Source: Bryopsis sp. KO-2023 (lineage: Eukaryota; Chlorophyta; Ulvophyceae; Bryopsidales; Bryopsidaceae). From it: DNA of 64,000 nucleotides. Positions within the stretch are counted from its first letter, which is position 1. Each line of letters starts with the position of its first letter. Below the pieces are notes generated by a model that was not told the origin of the DNA, did no database searches, and was given only the letters and a program-made list of their open reading frames with translations. The stretch is taken from assembly GCA_030272585.1 (NCBI GenBank), contig BSYQ01000001.1:310001-374000 (forward strand). The letters run 5' to 3'. A program made the position numbers and the translations under genes. Of the stretch, positions 9,868-19,451 are shown piece after piece.

Positions 9868-10563
9868 TCAACCCATCTACCACACTAAAAATGTAACGTT
9901 CCCCTTGGTCACCCTTCGGCAAGGGACCAATAAAGTCTATATGCACCCGTTCCCCAACCTCATCGACCACCTGCAACTCCCCCAGTGACATTGGCGGAGG
10001 TAATATGCGGTGTCGTTGACAGACCTCGCACCCTTGTGCGAACTGTCGAATCTTTTGTGGTTCAATCTCCACTCCCCAGCGTTGCAGTTTAAGCGACATC
10101 GTGGTGGACCCAAAATGTCCATAATGCGCTTTCTCCAACCACTTCCATTCCTCTTGCGAATAAACAGTCCTTTCTCTGCACTCGAGTGCCTGTACCCGTG
10201 GCAACTGTTGTTGTAACTCGACCTTTGGCGCTGGCCAGCGCGACAAACTATCTGCCACTAAGTTCTTTTCGCCTGGAATAAATCGGAACACTAAATTATG
10301 TCCTACAGCCCAGTTCCCGAGTAACCACGAGTAGAGCCGTTTCAAACGGCTATCACTTTCCGCCACCCAAGAAGCGACATTCTGTAGTCGCTGCACTCCC
10401 GAGAGGGAGTCCGAATACAATGTGACCTGCCCTCCTCGAACCAAATTTCCTACTGCCTGCAAGCCCCACACCATAGTTCCCACTTCTCCTAAATAAGAGG
10501 AGACAGTCTGTAAACCTGGAGGATTGCTCCTTGAACCCAATAATAATAATCTCCTGGGCTTAC
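9868..10563 (-). pseudogene. Host element E: RNase H and N-terminal integrase fragment
   Basis: Read on the minus strand, this encodes an RNase H part (VTLYSDSLSGVQ, FIPGEKNLVADSLSRWP), the integrase zinc finger (HYGHFG, then CEVCQRH) and the start of the integrase core (VHIDFIGPLPKGDQGE), then breaks at VVDGL beside an LTR2 end. The rest of the core is on the plus strand at 24561. The flanking 5-mers (GTTGA) agree and the frame continues from VVDGL to SRLGRLF. The 5' side is cut by an LTR1 3' LTR at 10564. The element is gypsy-like but of a different lineage from LTR1. The Met-containing start of the long ORF here lies inside the LTR and is accidental. Confidence 0.87.
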
Positions 10564-10913
10564 TGCAACGGCTGCGACTCTGCAAGTCTGCCAGCCAAGC
10601 TGAAGGTGAAACAAAGGGAGACCAAGGTGCAAAGCACTCCAAACAAGGTTAAAAGCTAGGTTAAAACCAAGTGTACCAATACCCTAGAGGCGCTGCCCAA
10701 ATACCCTGCTGCAGCACCTCTGACAAGACCTGATCCCCTGATCAGACAACTACTGAGCTGACACAGTGAACCCATCACTGTATCAGGTCAGATCACAGAA
10801 TGTTCTGAGCTGCCAGTTCAGCAGGGACACCTGCTGAGCTGCCAGCTCGCCAACCTACAGTCAGATCTCCTGATTCAGGGCCCAGCAGGCTCTGAATCAG
10901 GCGATTCACTACA
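10564..10913 (-). repeat. LTR1, 3' LTR of copy B (350 bp)
   Basis: Same TGTAGTGAATCG...CGTTGCA ends as the other LTR1 LTRs. It differs from the 5' LTR of the same element at three bases and one indel (for example CTGCGACT versus CTATGACT near the R/U5 end, and TTAAAACC versus TTAAACC on the plus strand). It abuts element E RNase H sequence at 10563. Confidence 0.95.
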
Positions 10914-11907
10914 TTCCTCCCCACCTGAACTGCAGTAGCCCCTACTGCAACTTAGAAAGGAAAAACCCCAAGACTGTAAGTGCTAAGGAAAACCCATATC
11001 AGTGAATAACTTCCAGTCCACACTTCTGCCAATGAAAACTCATATCTGCAACTCAGACCAAACCCAATGTATTGAATTAAAATAAAACATCTTTCAGATT
11101 TCAGTCACTGATAATCAAGTCCAAAAATGAATGTAATCATCCCAAGTCCTGCCACTGGAAATTGCTAACTCTGACACAACCATAACTTTCACAGGGACCA
11201 AATTCCCCACACAAATGTTTCAGCACAACAAACTATCCATGGACCTGTAATATAGAAATCAGAGTCCTTCTTTCAAGCAAACACTGCACTCCATCTGCAG
11301 TCTAACATAGAACCCAAATTTCTCATTTTCCAGCCCCTCAAGTGTTGTAATTCTGCCACTGATTTGCCAAACCAATTTCCACATTCAAAACTAAAATAAA
11401 AACTCCTATGCAGGTTGTTGTATCTGCCCTTTTAATCAGCCATACTCCAGTGGCAACAAATACCAACCTCACAAAGATAAAAATCCATTTGACTGGACTT
11501 CCTTCAAAGGTCACCATGCAATTCTTTACTCCCCCTTTGGTTAATTCAGTCACTCTTATTTCAGATTGGAATTCTCTAGCAATAACATCTTAACCCTGCT
11601 GGACTTGCAATGTATCAACAGGTGAACCATTTCCATAACCAAAAACAGGTTGCAAACTTCAGAGTTTTCATCTCAACCTGATCAGAAACTGCAAAAGAAA
11701 TCTTTGTCCACCTCCAACACACTGATCACCAGAAACTGGACAGCCCTAAGGGTTTAACCCTGCCTGAAAAATTCCACTTCCAACACACTGATCACCAGAA
11801 ACTGGACAGCCCTTGAAAAACTCCAACTCTTTCACTGCACCCACTGAGCAAACCACATTCAAATCCTGCCACAACTCCCATGATCACACCTCCTGTCGAT
11901 TCCTGCC
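10914..11907 (-). other. 3' noncoding region of copy B with polypurine tract
   Basis: This is the counterpart of 5042-5985. The plus-strand run TTCCTCCCCACCT at 10914-10926 is the complement of the polypurine tract. It retains the 106-bp segment missing in copy A, between two CTGGACTT 8-mers at 11493 and 11599. It has one fewer unit of the ~50-bp repeat. No coding region is supported. Confidence 0.8.
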
Positions 11908-12768
11908 TCAGGCCGCCGGACGTTTCAAGCCCCTCTTTGGCGCAAGCGCGGGCACACTCCAGCGGACCTCTCGCAGCGGCACGCAATCACGATTGGTTCG
12001 TCCCGGGGAGGCTGGTTGCGTCGGCAGGGGTGGACTGACGAGCGCGATTCGCAGGGACGTCAGCACCCTCGGCGCCATGGCCGTGTGCACCCGAAGCTGG
12101 CACAGCCCGCACTCTTTCGTCGCATCCACCGAGACCCCCTTTCGCGTTCCACTGAGTCGTCCGACCACGTCCAAGCTCCCGTCTGGGTTCGTCTTTTCCA
12201 CCGTTACGTCTGGCGCGTACCAGAGTCTCTGGACACAGAGGTCCCTGCAGCATACCCGGTGCTTCCCACATGGAAGCTCCCGCACTGGTGCCCCAAGAGA
12301 CCTCGCCGTCTTGAAGCAAAGCGAACAGCCACGTCCCGTTTCTTTCAGCGCCGTCTCCATCTCACTCTTTTGGTCTGCTGCAGGTTTTTCTGGTTCAGGG
12401 AGCCCTGTGTCCAGGAAGCCGAAGGACAACTCCTCTTCGGACTCCAACCGCGTTACCGGCATTTTCTTCGCCCACTCTCGCCACGCTTTCAGCTCACTCT
12501 CGGCAGCACTCAGAGACCCTTGCAGCTTCCACTTTTCCTGCTCCACCTTTTGACACTTGCTCCTCAGCCTTTCCAACTCCGCAACGTCGACTGCCCTCTT
12601 CCGCAGGACCTGCACCGCCTCCTCAAACGCCACAACCTCATCTGCCCCCTCGATCACGTCGGCTTTCTCCACCGCTGCCGCAGGGATAACCACAGGGGCA
12701 GCCTCTGCTGGTTCACTGCTGCTAGCGGGGGTTGAGACGATAAGGGCGGCCTGGTTTGCTGGTTCCAT
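11908..12768 (-). CDS. Extra ORF downstream of pol: coiled coil plus RING-like Cys cluster (copy B)
   Basis: An intact 286-residue ORF in the env position, starting at the ATG complementary to 12766-12768. It is nearly identical to the copy at 4175-5041, with a two-residue length difference after the initiator. The coiled coil spans roughly residues 55-105. The cysteine cluster CSLC / LPCGKHRVCCRDLC / ECGLC is conserved, and the C-terminus is basic (PKRGLKRPAA). All Cys and His residues of the cluster are the same in both copies. No similarity to known gypsy env, ODV-E66 or aspartic protease families was recognised. Confidence 0.72.
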   Translation of the reverse strand: MEPANQAALIVSTPASSSEPAEAAPVVIPAAAVEKADVIEGADEVVAFEEAVQVLRKRAVDVAELERLRSKCQKVEQEKWKLQGSLSAAESELKAWREWAKKMPVTRLESEEELSFGFLDTGLPEPEKPAADQKSEMETALKETGRGCSLCFKTARSLGAPVRELPCGKHRVCCRDLCVQRLWYAPDVTVEKTNPDGSLDVVGRLSGTRKGVSVDATKECGLCQLRVHTAMAPRVLTSLRIALVSPPLPTQPASPGRTNRDCVPLREVRWSVPALAPKRGLKRPAA

Positions 12769-12941
12769 GTTGACTCCTTCCTTTCGAACGATAGGCTCCT
12801 CTTTCTCTCTTCCTGCTCTGCGCACGTAACTTGCTAGACAGTTTCCTGCTGCAGTATACTGCACTCCTATTTCCGTTTCTGTCGGGGTTGATTCAGTCTG
12901 TCAGAGGTATCAACCTGTCACCTCTGCTTGGCCAAGTCCTT

Positions 12942-15900
12942 TCAGCTCCTCATCTCAAACTCACGTAACTTGTCCGGTGCATTTCGCAAGTTTCTGGCAG
13001 GCTCCCACGTATCCTCTGATTGGTCATAGCCCTGCCACCTGACAAGGTACTGCTTCCTGCCTCTGACAGTCCTTTCTGCAAGAATCCTGTCCACCAGGTA
13101 TTCCTCTTGCCCCTCAACCACCTCTGGTTCAGGCTGCAGTGCATGTGTCCTCCTGGCTGGAAAACTGCCCTCCTGATCAATAAAGGCAGGCTTCAGCTTG
13201 GACACATGAAACACATCATGGATTCGCCAATGCCCTGGCAGCCTCAACCTGACTGCCACCTCTGACAGCCTTTCTACCACCTCAAATGGCCCACAGAACT
13301 TTGCAGTTAGTTTCCTGCTCAGCACATCAGGTAGGGGTAAGTCCTTGGTTGCCAGAAAAACTTTTTCGCCTGGCTCAAAGCCCCCTCCCCGCCTGGTTTG
13401 ATCCGCCACCTGGCGTTGTCGATCTTGAGCTTGAGCAATGTTGTCTCTGCCAGCAAGCAGAGCTTGCTGCCAAGTAGTCCACCAATCATCCACCGCAGGG
13501 CAGGCTGTAGTTGCTACAGCACTTGCAGGAGTTCGGGGATTCTGCCCGTACATGAGGAAAAAGGGAGAGAATCCTGTAGTGGCATTGATGCTGGAGTTGT
13601 AAGCAAACTCTGCAGCAGCCAAATGCTCTTCCCAATCTGCACCTGCAGGCTCAACATAACTTCGCAGAATCTCCTGCACAGTTCTGTTAGCCCTTTCTGT
13701 CTGCCCGTCTGTCTCAGGGTGGTAACTACTAGACATTGCCAATCTAGTATTTGCTCTCTTCCACAGAGCTCTCCAAAAATTACTAGTGAACCGACTGTCT
13801 CTATCCGAAACAATCTCTTGAGGCAACCCAAAGAAACGAACTACATTCTGAAAGAATAAATCTGCAACACCTGCTGCAGTTACCGTTTGTTTGGTTGGAA
13901 TCAATCGCAACATCTTACTGAATCTGTCCACTACCACAAGCAAATAATCTGACCCCTTCCTGGTTTTAGGCAAAGGGCCTACAAAATCCATTGAAACACT
14001 GGACCACCTGCCATCAGGAATAGGCAGAGGCTGCAGCTTACCCAAAGGCCTCTGATTAGAAGCCTTATTTCTCTGACAGGGGATGCAATTCTTGACATAC
14101 TTCTGTACTGTGCCTGAAATGCGTGGCCAGAAATAATGCGCCTGCACTCTGACCAGCGTTTTTCGTCTGCCCAGATGTCCTGCCAATGCTGATTCATGGC
14201 AGTCATGGAGCAACTTCTCCCTGAGCCCGTCTGCATCAGGTATCCACCATTTCCAGGCATTGCAAACCCTTCTCCAAAGCCTCTGACCATCCCACTTTAC
14301 ATGAGCTGGTCTGTAGTTTGCCTCAATCAATTGCTTGCATAAAGGATCCTTTTGATAGGCCTCCTTGACCTCCTCCTGAAATCCCTGGGTCAGGTCCAAT
14401 CTTGCTTGTGCATTAACTTCAGGCTGCTCCTTTGCAGTCTGATGTGTGGCCCTGCTCAGTGCATCTGCCACCACATTATCTCTTCCAGGCCTGTATTTGA
14501 TCTCAAACTTGAAGGATTGCAAGGTCTCCATCCACCTTGCCTGCCTCTTGGACAACTGAGGCTGAGTCTGTAGATACTTCAGTGGTGCATGATCAGTGTG
14601 CACCACAAATTCCTGAGCATCCAGATAGTGCCTCCACACCTTGAGTGCATGTACAATGGCCAAGAGCTCCTTCTCATGGGTAGCATAATTCAGTTCTGCA
14701 GGTTGCAGTTTCCTGCTTTCATAGGCCACAGGCTGCTGACCCTGTCCATGGTCCTGTGTAAGGACTGCTCCAATAGCATAGTCTGAAGCATCAGTGGTGA
14801 CTTCAAACTTCAATCCTGGGTCAGGCACCAACAACACTGGTGCAGACATCAATGCCTCCTTAATATCCTGCATTGACGCAGCTTCCCTTTCTGTCCATTG
14901 CCAGCTTGCTTCCTTCTTCAGCAAGGCAGTCAATGGCTTAGCCCTGGCAGAGAAGTCCTTGATGAACCTTCTGTAGTAATTTGCCAGGCCAAGGAAGGAT
15001 CTGAGGTCCTTCACTGACGTTAAGGGAGGCCAGTCCCTGATGATCTGCACTTTGCTCTGCAACACCTGTATACCTGCAGCACTCACTTCATGCCCCAAAA
15101 ACTCCACCTGCATCTTGCAGATATCACACTTAGTAGCTGAAGCATACAGTTTCTGTTCCCTCAGTCTCTGCAACACTTTCTGCAAGTGAACCTTGTGTTC
15201 AGCCCAATTCCTGCTGTAAACCAAAATGTCGTCCAAATAAACTATGCAGAAAATATCCAAGAAATCATGAAGAACATGGTTCATGGTGTTCATAAAGGTG
15301 GCAGGGGCATTTGTCAGCCCAAAAGGAAGAACCACATATTCAAAAAGCCCATATCTAGTGCGGAAGGCCGTCTTTTCTGAATCTGCAGGGTCCAACCGCA
15401 CTTGATGATAACCTGAGCAGAGATCTATTTTACTGAAACAACGAGCTCCCTGAATCTGATCTAGCAACTCCTCAATCCTTGGAATAGGATACCTGTTTTT
15501 CACTGTCAGTTTATTCAGTGCCCTGAAATCGACACACATTCTCAACTTCCCATTTTTCTTTGGAACGAATAAAACTGGTGATCCCCAGGGTGACTTGCTA
15601 GGTCTGATAAAACCCTGTTTCAGCAACTCTGCCAACTGCTTTTTCAGTTCTTCTCTTTCTGCAAAACTAGCCTTGTAAAGTCCCTTCTTTACTGGTTCTG
15701 CCCCTTCCACAAGTTCTATCTTGTGGTTAACACCTCTGTCAGGAGGTAACTCCTGAGGCAGTTCTTCTTTGAACAAATCCTGAAACTCTTTTCTGATTTC
15801 TTTTTCCAACTGCAAAGCTTCTCTTTCTTCCTCTGAGACTGTATCTGCAAAACTTCCTTTTACTGCTTCAGTACTTTCTAATCCATTTATTGCATGCTCA

Positions 15901-17084
15901 ACATCCACTTCTCTCAAATGAAGTAAATATATAGGTCTGCCCTTGCGAGCAGCCTGTGCGAACTCTGCTGCAGACATCAGATCCAACTCTGCTGTACTGC
16001 AATCCTCTACTCTACCAGTCTGCATTCTGAGATTGACTGCTCCCTGAGGTGTCTGCAAGACCAACAACTTCTTTTGCCAATCTATAACAGGGTTGTGTTT
16101 GCTTAACCAAGACATTCCTAACACCAGGTCGTACCTCCCTAGTGTTATGGCATACATCTTTTCCTCTGATACAAACCTGCCCATTTTGACACTGGCCTGC
16201 AGCTCTTTTTCTACCTTTTCTGAGGTTTTACCATCTGCTAACTGCACCTCAGTCAGTACCTCAGCAGCTTCTGTCTGAATGCCATTTTCAAGCAACCAAT
16301 CTTTTGAAACAAAATTGTCAGTTGCCCCACTATCTATCAATATTCGAGAAAAACAACCTGCCACAAAACCTGTGGTCTTCAACATTCCCTGAGTCCCCCC
16401 ATGGACTCCTCTCAACTTCAAAAGTGGGGGTTCATCTAAGCTATGTCCTTGAAAGCAAACTTCATTAGGTCTGCCCAGCCCAGATTCCTCTCTCACTGAA
16501 AACGAGTCTGCAGTGTCTGCCCTCAGATCACTGTCAGCACTCACATGCACAGAAAACTCATGCAGGTCAGGTGTGGCCCCGCCTGGCCCTGCACCCCCTG
16601 CCTCAGGGACCTGAGAGGTGGTGGTTCCACTCGACCGACCAGCCTCCTCATTCCCGGAAACCTCCTTCAAAATTCCTGCAGATGCTACTGCCCCTGCAGC
16701 AGCACCCACTAATTCATCCACTGACCTACTTGCAGGAGACTCTGCCTCCGACAGAGTACCCGCCAATTCATCCACTGACCTACTTGCAGGAGACTCTGCC
16801 TCCGACAGAGTACCCGCCAATTCATCCACTGACCTACTTGCAGGAGACTCTGCCTCCAACAGAGTACCCGCCAATTCAACGTTTTCCAAACGACCGACCT
16901 TCCCTTTCGGTGTGGCTTCACAAGGCACACCACCTGCCGGGTTCTGCTTCCCTGAAACAGATGCTACCCTCCCCATGGTAGCCTCCTTGTGTGGGTGGCT
17001 ACGCCGGCCCTCCCACACTCCTCTTCTGTCCTCCTTCACCTTTTCATTCCGGCCAAGGGACTCTCCAGCCCTTGACCTCTTTAG
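12942..17084 (-). CDS. pol: Pol polyprotein of copy B (PR-RT-RNaseH-IN-chromodomain)
   Basis: An open frame of about 1,370 residues. The conventional start drawn here (GTG at 17039) is not convincing. The frame stays open leftward through the gag stop in the -1 frame, so pol is probably made by frameshifting from gag at about 17084-17090. Domains match copy A: a leader with ASRSVDELAG repeats, protease DSGAT, RT YLDD, RNase H, HHCC integrase with D-D-E, GPF module, and a C-terminal chromodomain of about 50 residues. The chromodomain is expected to steer integration toward marked chromatin in chromoviruses; that is inferred from the family. No inactivating change was seen. Confidence 0.95.
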   Translation of the reverse strand, partial: LKRSRAGESLGRNEKVKEDRRGVWEGRRSHPHKEATMGRVASVSGKQNPAGGVPCEATPKGKVGRLENVELAGTLLEAESPASRSVDELAGTLSEAESPASRSVDELAGTLSEAESPASRSVDELVGAAAGAVASAGILKEVSGNEEAGRSSGTTTSQVPEAGGAGPGGATPDLHEFSVHVSADSDLRADTADSFSVREESGLGRPNEVCFQGHSLDEPPLLKLRGVHGGTQGMLKTTGFVAGCFSRILIDSGATDNFVSKDWLLENGIQTEAAEVLTEVQLADGKTSEKVEKELQASVKMGRFVSEEKMYAITLGRYDLVLGMSWLSKHNPVIDWQKKLLVLQTPQGAVNLRMQTGRVEDCSTAELDLMSAAEFAQAARKGRPIYLLHLREVDVEHAINGLESTEAVKGSFADTVSEEEREALQLEKEIRKEFQDLFKEELPQELPPDRGVNHKIELVEGAEPVKKGLYKASFAEREELKKQLAELLKQGFIRPSKSPWGSPVLFVPKKNGKLRMCVDFRALNKLTVKNRYPIPRIEELLDQIQGARCFSKIDLCSGYHQVRLDPADSEKTAFRTRYGLFEYVVLPFGLTNAPATFMNTMNHVLHDFLDIFCIVYLDDILVYSRNWAEHKVHLQKVLQRLREQKLYASATKCDICKMQVEFLGHEVSAAGIQVLQSKVQIIRDWPPLTSVKDLRSFLGLANYYRRFIKDFSARAKPLTALLKKEASWQWTEREAASMQDIKEALMSAPVLLVPDPGLKFEVTTDASDYAIGAVLTQDHGQGQQPVAYESRKLQPAELNYATHEKELLAIVHALKVWRHYLDAQEFVVHTDHAPLKYLQTQPQLSKRQARWMETLQSFKFEIKYRPGRDNVVADALSRATHQTAKEQPEVNAQARLDLTQGFQEEVKEAYQKDPLCKQLIEANYRPAHVKWDGQRLWRRVCNAWKWWIPDADGLREKLLHDCHESALAGHLGRRKTLVRVQAHYFWPRISGTVQKYVKNCIPCQRNKASNQRPLGKLQPLPIPDGRWSSVSMDFVGPLPKTRKGSDYLLVVVDRFSKMLRLIPTKQTVTAAGVADLFFQNVVRFFGLPQEIVSDRDSRFTSNFWRALWKRANTRLAMSSSYHPETDGQTERANRTVQEILRSYVEPAGADWEEHLAAAEFAYNSSINATTGFSPFFLMYGQNPRTPASAVATTACPAVDDWWTTWQQALLAGRDNIAQAQDRQRQVADQTRRGGGFEPGEKVFLATKDLPLPDVLSRKLTAKFCGPFEVVERLSEVAVRLRLPGHWRIHDVFHVSKLKPAFIDQEGSFPARRTHALQPEPEVVEGQEEYLVDRILAERTVRGRKQYLVRWQGYDQSEDTWEPARNLRNAPDKLREFEMRS
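16724..16880 (-). repeat. 54-bp coding tandem repeat in pol N-terminus (copy B)
   Basis: About three complete 54-bp units encode the ASRSVDELAGTL(L/S)EAESP repeat, with a degenerate unit on the gag-proximal side. Copy A has at least four units and lacks the LSEAESP variant, so the array has changed since the copies diverged. Confidence 0.88.
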
Positions 17085-17090
17085 TTTTCC
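17081..17090 (-). promoter_or_regulatory. Candidate gag-pol -1 frameshift site
   Basis: The minus strand reads GGAAAAC directly followed by the gag stop TAA. The pol frame is -1 relative to gag and open across this point. The heptamer is not a perfect X-XXY-YYZ slippery site, but the AAAAC half favours A-site slippage. No downstream pseudoknot was established. Confidence 0.4.
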
Positions 17091-18274
17091 GAGCAGTCAG
17101 CGGCGAAGTGGCCTTTCTTGCCACACCTGTAACAATCAACATGGGCTGCTGATCTGCCCATATCCATTCTGCTCCTCCTGTCTGAGGAACCCTCTCCAGT
17201 TCCTCCTCGTTTCTGCCTCTGGTGTCTGCGAGGACTGCCACTGCGTCCTCTGCTTTTACTGCGACTGTAACTGCGATCACCACCGCGACTGCCGCTGCGA
17301 CCTCTACTGCCGCTGCGACCTTCCCTGACATCAAACCCCACGCGGTTACGCTGGAGGCCATCAACCTCCATACGATCACCTAAGTGTGGTGCCTGACGCT
17401 GCGGGTGGTACCTGTCGCGTTCGGTGTTATACCTTCCTCGACTGCTACTGCGACCTCTGCTCTGGGATCTGCCTCTGCTGAACGACCTGCCACGACTCTT
17501 CGATCTGTCCCTGCGCGACCTTGCGCGTCTGCTGCTGGGACTGCGATCTCTGTGGTAGTTTTCAAGAGGACCTTCCCAGGTCGCCGCCAGCGCGATCGCT
17601 CTTTCGAGGGTGTTGGGATCTTCCATCTCAACCTTCGTCCGCAGACGCTCGTGCAGACCCTCCATGAACCTGAAGAGCTTTTCCCCAGGATTGCTGTCAT
17701 GAATCTGCAGTGTGAGCCTGCGAAACTTGTGTACATACTCAGCAACCGAAAGTCGCCCCTGACGCAACCGAGACCACTCTCTTCTGAAGTCACGGTTCTC
17801 GTTCACCTTGCCAAACTCCTGTCTCAGCTGTTCAACCAAAGCAACAAGTGACTGAGGCAGTTCCTGGTGGCCTGCAAGAGCAGCCTCATATCTGCCTCTC
17901 CACCAAGTACCTGCAGCTCCCCTGAGTGATCCTGCAGCCACTAAAACCTGCTGCTCTACATCCCTTGTGCCTGTCACATCAAAATATGTCTGTAACTGCA
18001 CCTGCCACTCATTCAGTGGGATATCACCAGGGTCACCATACCAAGCATCTGGTGTCTTTGCTCTGGCCTTGCCCAGTGCTGCTGGAGCCTGTGGCTGAGG
18101 CAACCTTTCTGCCACAGCCTGCTGCACCACATCATTCATCTGATGGTTGACATTTGCAGCAACATTCCTCAGGTGAAGGACTTCATTCTGCAGATCTGTT
18201 ATCATCTGCCTCATTGCCTGCAGATCAAAAGGATCTGGGGCTGGCACCCCCATCTGCTCCTCCCCGCCTGACAT
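17081..18274 (-). CDS. gag: Gag of copy B with SR/RG-rich region and CCHC zinc knuckle
   Basis: A 397-residue ORF from ATG at 18274. The N-terminal half is a Gag/UBN2-type capsid region (TPDAWYGDPGDIPLNEWQ, WWRGRYEAALAGH). It is followed by a long Arg/Ser/Gly segment (about residues 240-360) resembling SR proteins, then one zinc knuckle near the C-terminus (CYRCGKKGHFAADC). It ends at the TAA next to the candidate frameshift site. The SR-rich insert is larger than in typical chromoviral Gag and suggests nucleic-acid binding or phosphorylation control. Its first 50 bases overlap the upstream ORF. Confidence 0.93.
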   Translation of the reverse strand: MSGGEEQMGVPAPDPFDLQAMRQMITDLQNEVLHLRNVAANVNHQMNDVVQQAVAERLPQPQAPAALGKARAKTPDAWYGDPGDIPLNEWQVQLQTYFDVTGTRDVEQQVLVAAGSLRGAAGTWWRGRYEAALAGHQELPQSLVALVEQLRQEFGKVNENRDFRREWSRLRQGRLSVAEYVHKFRRLTLQIHDSNPGEKLFRFMEGLHERLRTKVEMEDPNTLERAIALAATWEGPLENYHRDRSPSSRRARSRRDRSKSRGRSFSRGRSQSRGRSSSRGRYNTERDRYHPQRQAPHLGDRMEVDGLQRNRVGFDVREGRSGSRGRSGSRGGDRSYSRSKSRGRSGSPRRHQRQKRGGTGEGSSDRRSRMDMGRSAAHVDCYRCGKKGHFAADCSEN

Positions 18275-18665
18275 TCCTTCTGCGCCTCAGCTCGTTCTGC
18301 TCACGCCTCTGCTCGTTCTGCTCACGCCTCTCCTGCGTTGCCCTCTGCAATCTGTAGATAGGACACTGAGGATCAGAACAGTCGTAGTATCTGATGACGT
18401 TACCACTGCGTTCTGCCTTTCTGTGGCCGTGAGGAGGCGCTCTGAGAGGAGGTGGTGGCACCACTGCCAACGGGTGTCTCACTGGACCCAGAACCTGCAC
18501 CGGTCTGGGTAACCTGTAAGGAGCTGGAACCCAGTCCCCTGCGAAAGTAAACAGATCAGGTGGCAGGTTTCCCTGAAACTCTGCCTCACCCTGAATCACA
18601 GTTTCCTCGTCTGTTTCTGCCTCACTTTCACTACTTCTCACTGCTACAGGTCTACCAAAACTCAT
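18225..18665 (-). CDS. Small ORF directly upstream of and overlapping gag (146 aa)
   Basis: ATG at 18665; the ORF ends 50 bases inside gag in another frame. It is acidic at the N-terminus (SSESEAETDEETV), Pro-rich in the middle, and has a short cysteine motif (YYDCSDPQCPIYRLQRATQE) followed by an Arg/Glu/Gln-rich tail with QRREQNE repeats. The cysteine motif resembles the one in the neighbouring ORF at 18693-19013, so the two may be diverged duplicates. Its place in the 5' part of the transcript makes it the second ORF read by a scanning ribosome. The function is unknown. Confidence 0.55.
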   Translation of the reverse strand: MSFGRPVAVRSSESEAETDEETVIQGEAEFQGNLPPDLFTFAGDWVPAPYRLPRPVQVLGPVRHPLAVVPPPPLRAPPHGHRKAERSGNVIRYYDCSDPQCPIYRLQRATQERREQNEQRREQNELRRRRNVRRGGADGGASPRSF

Positions 18666-18692
18666 ACAACAACCAGAGTCAGAAGATCTCTT

Positions 18693-19013
18693 TTACAGGT
18701 TGCTAGTTCTGATCCTTTCCTTCTCAAGCCACTCTAACAAAAGAAGGCAGTTCGGATTCCTACAAGTAACAGAATATATCCAAGTACCCTGCCGAAACAC
18801 CCAATAATGATCGTGCGAGGGAGCCAAAACTGAACTCTCCTCCACCTGACTCAGTGGTTCCTGCACCCTGTTTTCCCTGATAGGTCCTGCTCTGAAAACA
18901 AAGGCAGGTAAAGTCCGAGTCTGATCTGGCTGATTCTCACTAGGAAACCCGTCAGAGGACACTTCCTCTTCGTCAGAACTAACAACTGTAAAACCTGAGC
19001 CCGCACTGCTCAT
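18693..19013 (-). CDS. First small ORF of the element (106 aa)
   Basis: ATG at 19013. Ser/Asp/Glu-rich start (VVSSDEEEVSSDG), then a conserved-looking end YSVTCRNPNCLLLLEWLEKER. The pattern C-x-(D/N)-P-x-C followed by a Leu/Arg/Glu helix matches the C-terminal part of the next ORF. It lies about 440 bases downstream of the 5' LTR and would be the first ORF translated. It matches no gypsy protein that I recognise. Confidence 0.5.
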   Translation of the reverse strand: MSSAGSGFTVVSSDEEEVSSDGFPSENQPDQTRTLPAFVFRAGPIRENRVQEPLSQVEESSVLAPSHDHYWVFRQGTWIYSVTCRNPNCLLLLEWLEKERIRTSNL

Positions 19014-19451
19014 CAACTGCCGACCCTAGTTCCGCTACGCAAACTCTAACACTTCAGGCCGCGCAAATCTGCGTCTGTGCCCCCTTGCTGCTGCGCAAAA
19101 CCTGCGCCTGCAAAACTCTACCACTCAAGGCTGCGCAAATCTGCGTCTGTGCCCGCACTGAACTGTGCCCCTTACTGCTGCGCAAAACCTGCGCCTGACA
19201 ACGTTCTATGCTAGGCAACGCCTGCAAACTCTACTATAACCTTGCGTACAAAACGACCTCTGTGCAGCACTGCGCCTACACAAAACTGTGCGAAAACTGC
19301 GCCAACTATTCCTGCACTCAGCGCTACTCTGCGCCCTGATCGGTTCTGTAAAAACCTTGCGCCTGAAAACTCTGCGCCTGCTGCTTCACCAGAACTCTCT
19401 GCTTCTCCCAAGATCACTTGTGATCTTGCCACAAGAATGCTCCGAAACCAA
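19014..19451 (-). other. 5' leader of copy B: primer site, hairpin and GCGCA-rich stretch
   Basis: The 12-mer TGGTTTCGGAGC (complement of 19439-19450) lies one base inside the 5' LTR. It matches 10 of 12 positions of TGGTATCAGAGC, the usual plant initiator-Met primer site. Next to it is a stem CTTGTG/CACAAG with a ~7-base loop, also present in the LTR2 element. The rest is dense in TGCGCA, GCGCAA and CTGCGCC words. There is no ORF. Confidence 0.75.

Noticed and set aside
9863-10642. A 259-codon minus ORF starting MECFAPWSP as a fusion gene
   Set aside because: Its first 26 codons are LTR1 U5 sequence read through; the element E fragment begins at 10563.
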